This document shows, in pieces, positions 62,061-64,000 of a stretch of 64,000 bases of DNA. Source of the DNA: JACKAQ01 sp965227145. GTDB lineage: Bacteria > Calditrichota > Calditrichia > RBG-13-44-9 > J075. Location of the stretch: NCBI GenBank assembly GCA_965227145.1, contig OZ245730.1, forward strand, positions 620,001 to 684,000, in the 5' to 3' direction. Below the pieces are notes generated by a model that saw nothing but the letters and a program-made list of their open reading frames with translations, ran no database searches and was not told the origin of the DNA. The position numbers and the translations under genes were made by a program. The stretch's first letter is position 1, and the number at the start of each line of letters is the position of its first letter.

Positions 62061-62630
62061 TCAGTTTGCCTCCTCTTGACCGTGGGTAATGTTCCAGCCC
62101 TCGCGATGGCATAATTCGGTGATGTGGGCTAAATGATGATTGCCATGCCAGGCGTATAAACCAATATTTTTTCCGAGCTTAACGGTTCCGGAAACCGGGT
62201 GGTTGAAGCTGTGCTGCAGATCAGCTTCGTCCAGTGAACGGAGCAGCGCAACCAGCTTTTTGTGCAGCAATATCAAAAAATCGAGCGCGTCGGAAACAGA
62301 AACAGCGTTGTATTCGGCGGTATTTGCCCAACCGACTTCGTCGTACGGTTTGATGGTCGGTGTGTCTTCGGTGAGCGCCCATTTGAAACGGATGAGGCTG
62401 TTCATGTGACTGTCGCCGATGTGATGCACCACCTGCCGAACGGTCCATCCGCCGGGACGATAGGGCGTATCCAGTTGTTTTTCCGAGAGTTGCGAAACCA
62501 CATTTTGCAATCGCAGCGGCAGCGATTCAATCTCGCCGATCCATTGTTGCGCCTGCTGCATGCTCACTTCCCCGGGATGTGAGAATTTTCCGATGGGATA
62601 TTTTAATTTTTCCAGATCTGTTGGTGTCAT
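62061..62630 (-). CDS. DinB/YfiT family putative metal-dependent hydrolase
   Basis: The 189-residue protein has the YfiT/BstA-type DinB pattern: YPIGKFSHPGEV at the N-terminus, VRQVVHHIGDSHMNSLIRFKWAL and WHGNHHLAHITEL, giving the His ligands of the Ni/Zn site. Relatives include bacillithiol S-transferases, though the substrate here is unknown. AGGAAAAAAC precedes the ATG. Its stop lies 2 nt before the apt start, so they are probably cotranscribed. Confidence 0.87.
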   Translation of the reverse strand: MTPTDLEKLKYPIGKFSHPGEVSMQQAQQWIGEIESLPLRLQNVVSQLSEKQLDTPYRPGGWTVRQVVHHIGDSHMNSLIRFKWALTEDTPTIKPYDEVGWANTAEYNAVSVSDALDFLILLHKKLVALLRSLDEADLQHSFNHPVSGTVKLGKNIGLYAWHGNHHLAHITELCHREGWNITHGQEEAN

Positions 62631-62699
62631 GTTTTTTCCTTTTTTTGCCGCAAAGTTGCCAATTATTGTTTATTCAGCGATTGTTGTGGTTGAAAAAGA

Positions 62700-62748
62700 T
62701 GAACCCCTCAGTCACTTCGTGACAGCTCCCCTTGATAAGGGGAGCAAA
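62700..62748 (+). repeat. CCCCTCAGTCACTTCGTGACAG...CCCCTT...AGGGGAGC hairpin repeat
   Basis: GTCACTTCGTGAC and CTCCCCTTGATAAGGGGAG are two neighbouring hairpins in an element known from many genomes (CAGTCACTTCGTGACAGCTC core). It lies in the gap between the acylphosphatase and DinB genes. No ORF. Confidence 0.75.
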
Positions 62749-62815
62749 TACGTGTAATAGAACTTTTGCAGAAAATGGTCGCAACGGTCGCGGCCGTTCC
62801 CTACGCAATGTTTGG

Positions 62816-63097
62816 TTAGTAGGTGATGGTAAAATCCGAAAATTTTCCGGTCGGCTCGCGCCAGTCTGCGTCGATGTGATCAACTTCGCCGCCCAGCGGT
62901 CCGCGCTGGATGTGCTTCATCAATTGCATCAGGCTGCTTTCCGGGCCTTCGGCGAATACTTCTACCGTGCCGTTTGGCAAATTTTTGACGTATCCGCTAA
63001 TTTCGCTCATCGCCTGCGCTTTGCGAAGCGTGTAATAGCGGAATCCCACGCCCTGCACAACACCGTGCACGATCGCTTTGAATGCTTTGTGTTCCAT
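62816..63097 (-). CDS. acyP: Acylphosphatase
   Basis: The 93-residue protein has GVVQGVGFRYYTLRKAQ (catalytic Arg in GFRY) and GYVKNLPNGTVEVFAEG (catalytic Asn in the KN pair), the acylphosphatase signature. It hydrolyses acyl phosphates. The ATG at 63097 is used; a TTG at 63103 would add two residues. It follows the TIGR00725 gene by 2 nt. Confidence 0.93.
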   Translation of the reverse strand: MEHKAFKAIVHGVVQGVGFRYYTLRKAQAMSEISGYVKNLPNGTVEVFAEGPESSLMQLMKHIQRGPLGGEVDHIDADWREPTGKFSDFTITY

Positions 63098-63099
63098 AT

Positions 63100-63573
63100 T
63101 CAAATGTAATTGTTGGCTGCCAAATAATCAAATGCTTGTTGAACTGCGCTTTCCGGCGAATCGACCGGTTGCACGCCCGGGATTTCCGGCCACGAGCCGA
63201 GGCTGAACACAGGCTTGCCAAGCTGCATCGCAAATGCAATTTCCGAAAGCGTGCCGTATTTTCCGGCGATGGCGATGACCGCATCCGCACTGCGGATAAT
63301 CACAATATTCCGTGCGATACCCAATCCGGTTGCCACGGGAATCGTCACAAACGGGTTCGACGAAGCCGTATCTTCGCCCGGCAAAATGCCCACGGTGGTG
63401 CCGCCGGATTCGAACGCGCCTTTGCAAGCAGCCTGCATAATACCGCCGCGCCCGCCGCAAATTAAAATTGCGTTTCGCTCAGCAATCAGTTTGCCGACGC
63501 GTTCGGCAATTTGCGCTTCCGCATCCGTGCACTGGTTCCCGCCGATCACGGCTATGGTTGGTTGTTTTCGCAT
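63100..63573 (-). CDS. TIGR00725 family (LOG-like) protein
   Basis: The 157-residue protein has the LOG-family pattern AVIGGNQC near the start, ILICGGRGGIMQAACKGA and AIAGKYGTLSEIAFAMQLGKPV, similar to PGGxGTxxE. TIGR00725 proteins form a branch of the LOG/lysine-decarboxylase-like Rossmann superfamily; some LOG members hydrolyse nucleoside monophosphates. The variant AGKYGTLSE replaces the GGxGTxxE of true LOG. Cytoplasmic, exact role unknown. Confidence 0.87.
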   Translation of the reverse strand: MRKQPTIAVIGGNQCTDAEAQIAERVGKLIAERNAILICGGRGGIMQAACKGAFESGGTTVGILPGEDTASSNPFVTIPVATGLGIARNIVIIRSADAVIAIAGKYGTLSEIAFAMQLGKPVFSLGSWPEIPGVQPVDSPESAVQQAFDYLAANNYI

Positions 63574-63726
63574 TCAGCGAATTTAATGCACAGGTCAGAT
63601 GCGCGAAACCATTTTTGGCAATTTTATCCCGGATTTGCCCAAAGTTCAATCCCGGATAAAAAAACGATTTTATATCATCCCATACCGTTATTAAATTACA
63701 ATTCTGAAAAACTAAAGTGAGTGTGC

Positions 63727-64000
63727 GTGCCAGAACTTCCCGAAGTCGAAACCATCCGCCGGCAACTGCTGCCGATCTGCGAAAACGAGACCATCCGCGA
63801 CATTCAATTTAGCGAATTTGCCGGTGCGTTGATGCAAAATTGCGATCCGCAATTGTTCCGCGATGCGCTCGCCGGACAGCGCATTCGCACGCTCAGCCGC
63901 AAAGGCAAATACCTCATTTTTGAATGTGACGATGTGTTTCCGGTGTTCCATTTGGGAATGTCCGGCATTTTTTTGTTGCAGAAAAGCGAGTCGAAATATC
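63727..64000 (+). CDS. mutM: Formamidopyrimidine-DNA glycosylase (Fpg/MutM), 3' truncated by window edge
   Basis: The GTG at 63727 is immediately followed by the codons for PELPEVETIRRQL, so the mature N-terminal Pro that attacks the oxidised base is in place (Pro after the initiator) together with Glu3. The conserved RKGKYLIFE segment (beta-strand Lys) and HLGMSG follow. This is the base-excision-repair enzyme that removes 8-oxoguanine and Fapy lesions. Only the first 91 residues are seen; the zinc finger is beyond the window. Confidence 0.95.
   Translation, partial: MPELPEVETIRRQLLPICENETIRDIQFSEFAGALMQNCDPQLFRDALAGQRIRTLSRKGKYLIFECDDVFPVFHLGMSGIFLLQKSESKY

Noticed and set aside
1..64000. 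tRNA, rRNA, CRISPR or insertion sequence
   Set aside because: No cloverleaf-like segment with a conserved T-loop, no regularly spaced repeats, and no transposase-like protein were found by reading; small structured RNAs cannot be excluded.

Overview
The window is a chromosomal segment of a Gram-negative bacterium, most likely from the Fibrobacterota-Chlorobiota-Bacteroidota (FCB) superphylum, with Calditrichota or a close relative as my best guess. The main evidence is two secreted proteins (39913-40779 and 45916-46791) that end in the YPNPFNPSTT-type C-terminal sorting domain typical of Calditrichota and Ignavibacteriota. A DUF5117-type metalloprotease, a propeller-type histidine kinase, a MacB-like permease with an N-terminal prefix and its own PadR regulator, and an octaheme cytochrome/TPR lipoprotein fit the same group. 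The taxonomy is inferred from protein style; no rRNA or tRNA gene lies here.

Layout. 1-10.6 kb: a truncated chemotaxis gene (cheV), a class III CoA-transferase, small membrane proteins, an MDR oxidoreductase, a PilZ-like/double-receiver regulator, a HAD hydrolase, an M28 peptidase, an SDR, a PilZ protein and an esterase. 10.8-15 kb (minus strand): a MenE-like ligase, a TPR-like secreted protein and RtcB. 15.3-18.7 kb: a full-length fused acyl-CoA mutase IcmF, followed by a DUF433/DUF5615 toxin-antitoxin pair that lies between the icmF 3' end and a decayed second copy of that 3' end. 19.5-28 kb: mixed metabolic genes, including an orphan lasso-peptide B2-like protease overlapping a GNAT gene. 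28.2-35.1 kb: PadR, permease, metalloprotease, moaD-moaE. 35.2-39.1 kb: a two-component pair. 39.2-39.7 kb: a VapBC module. 39.9-46.8 kb: a cluster of envelope proteins (sorting-domain proteins, OmpA-like, lipocalin-like lipoprotein, VWA protein) plus an rRNA methyltransferase. 47.3-56.2 kb: a DUF4062-TM-DUF2914 fusion, an ABC exporter, a PhzF-like protein, a lipoprotein, then a sigma-54 activator overlapping or abutting a PEGA-tailed Ser/Thr kinase. 56.3-64 kb: a DUF5683 protein, a dehalogenase, DUF1801, an octaheme/TPR cytochrome, a His-rich tandem-repeat protein, apt, a DinB/YfiT protein, acylphosphatase, a TIGR00725 protein and the start of fpg.

Genes are tightly packed, often in small co-directional groups with 2-16 nt overlaps. 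Intergenic gaps hold several recognisable dispersed repeat families, all as hairpins: CATTCCTGCGAATGCAGGAAT, a CCTGAG...TCGAAGG family, a CAGTCACTTCGTGAC...CCCCTT...AGGGG element and a GCCGCAAAG-type element. There is also one unexplained hairpin cluster with a perfectly placed Shine-Dalgarno and a six-codon ORF (45.7-45.9 kb).

The most unusual items are the icmF-tail duplication bracketing a toxin-antitoxin cassette, the transmembrane DUF4062-DUF2914 fusion, the orphan lasso-type B2 protease/GNAT pair, and the hexapeptide/hairpin locus. I found no CRISPR array, insertion sequence or prophage.
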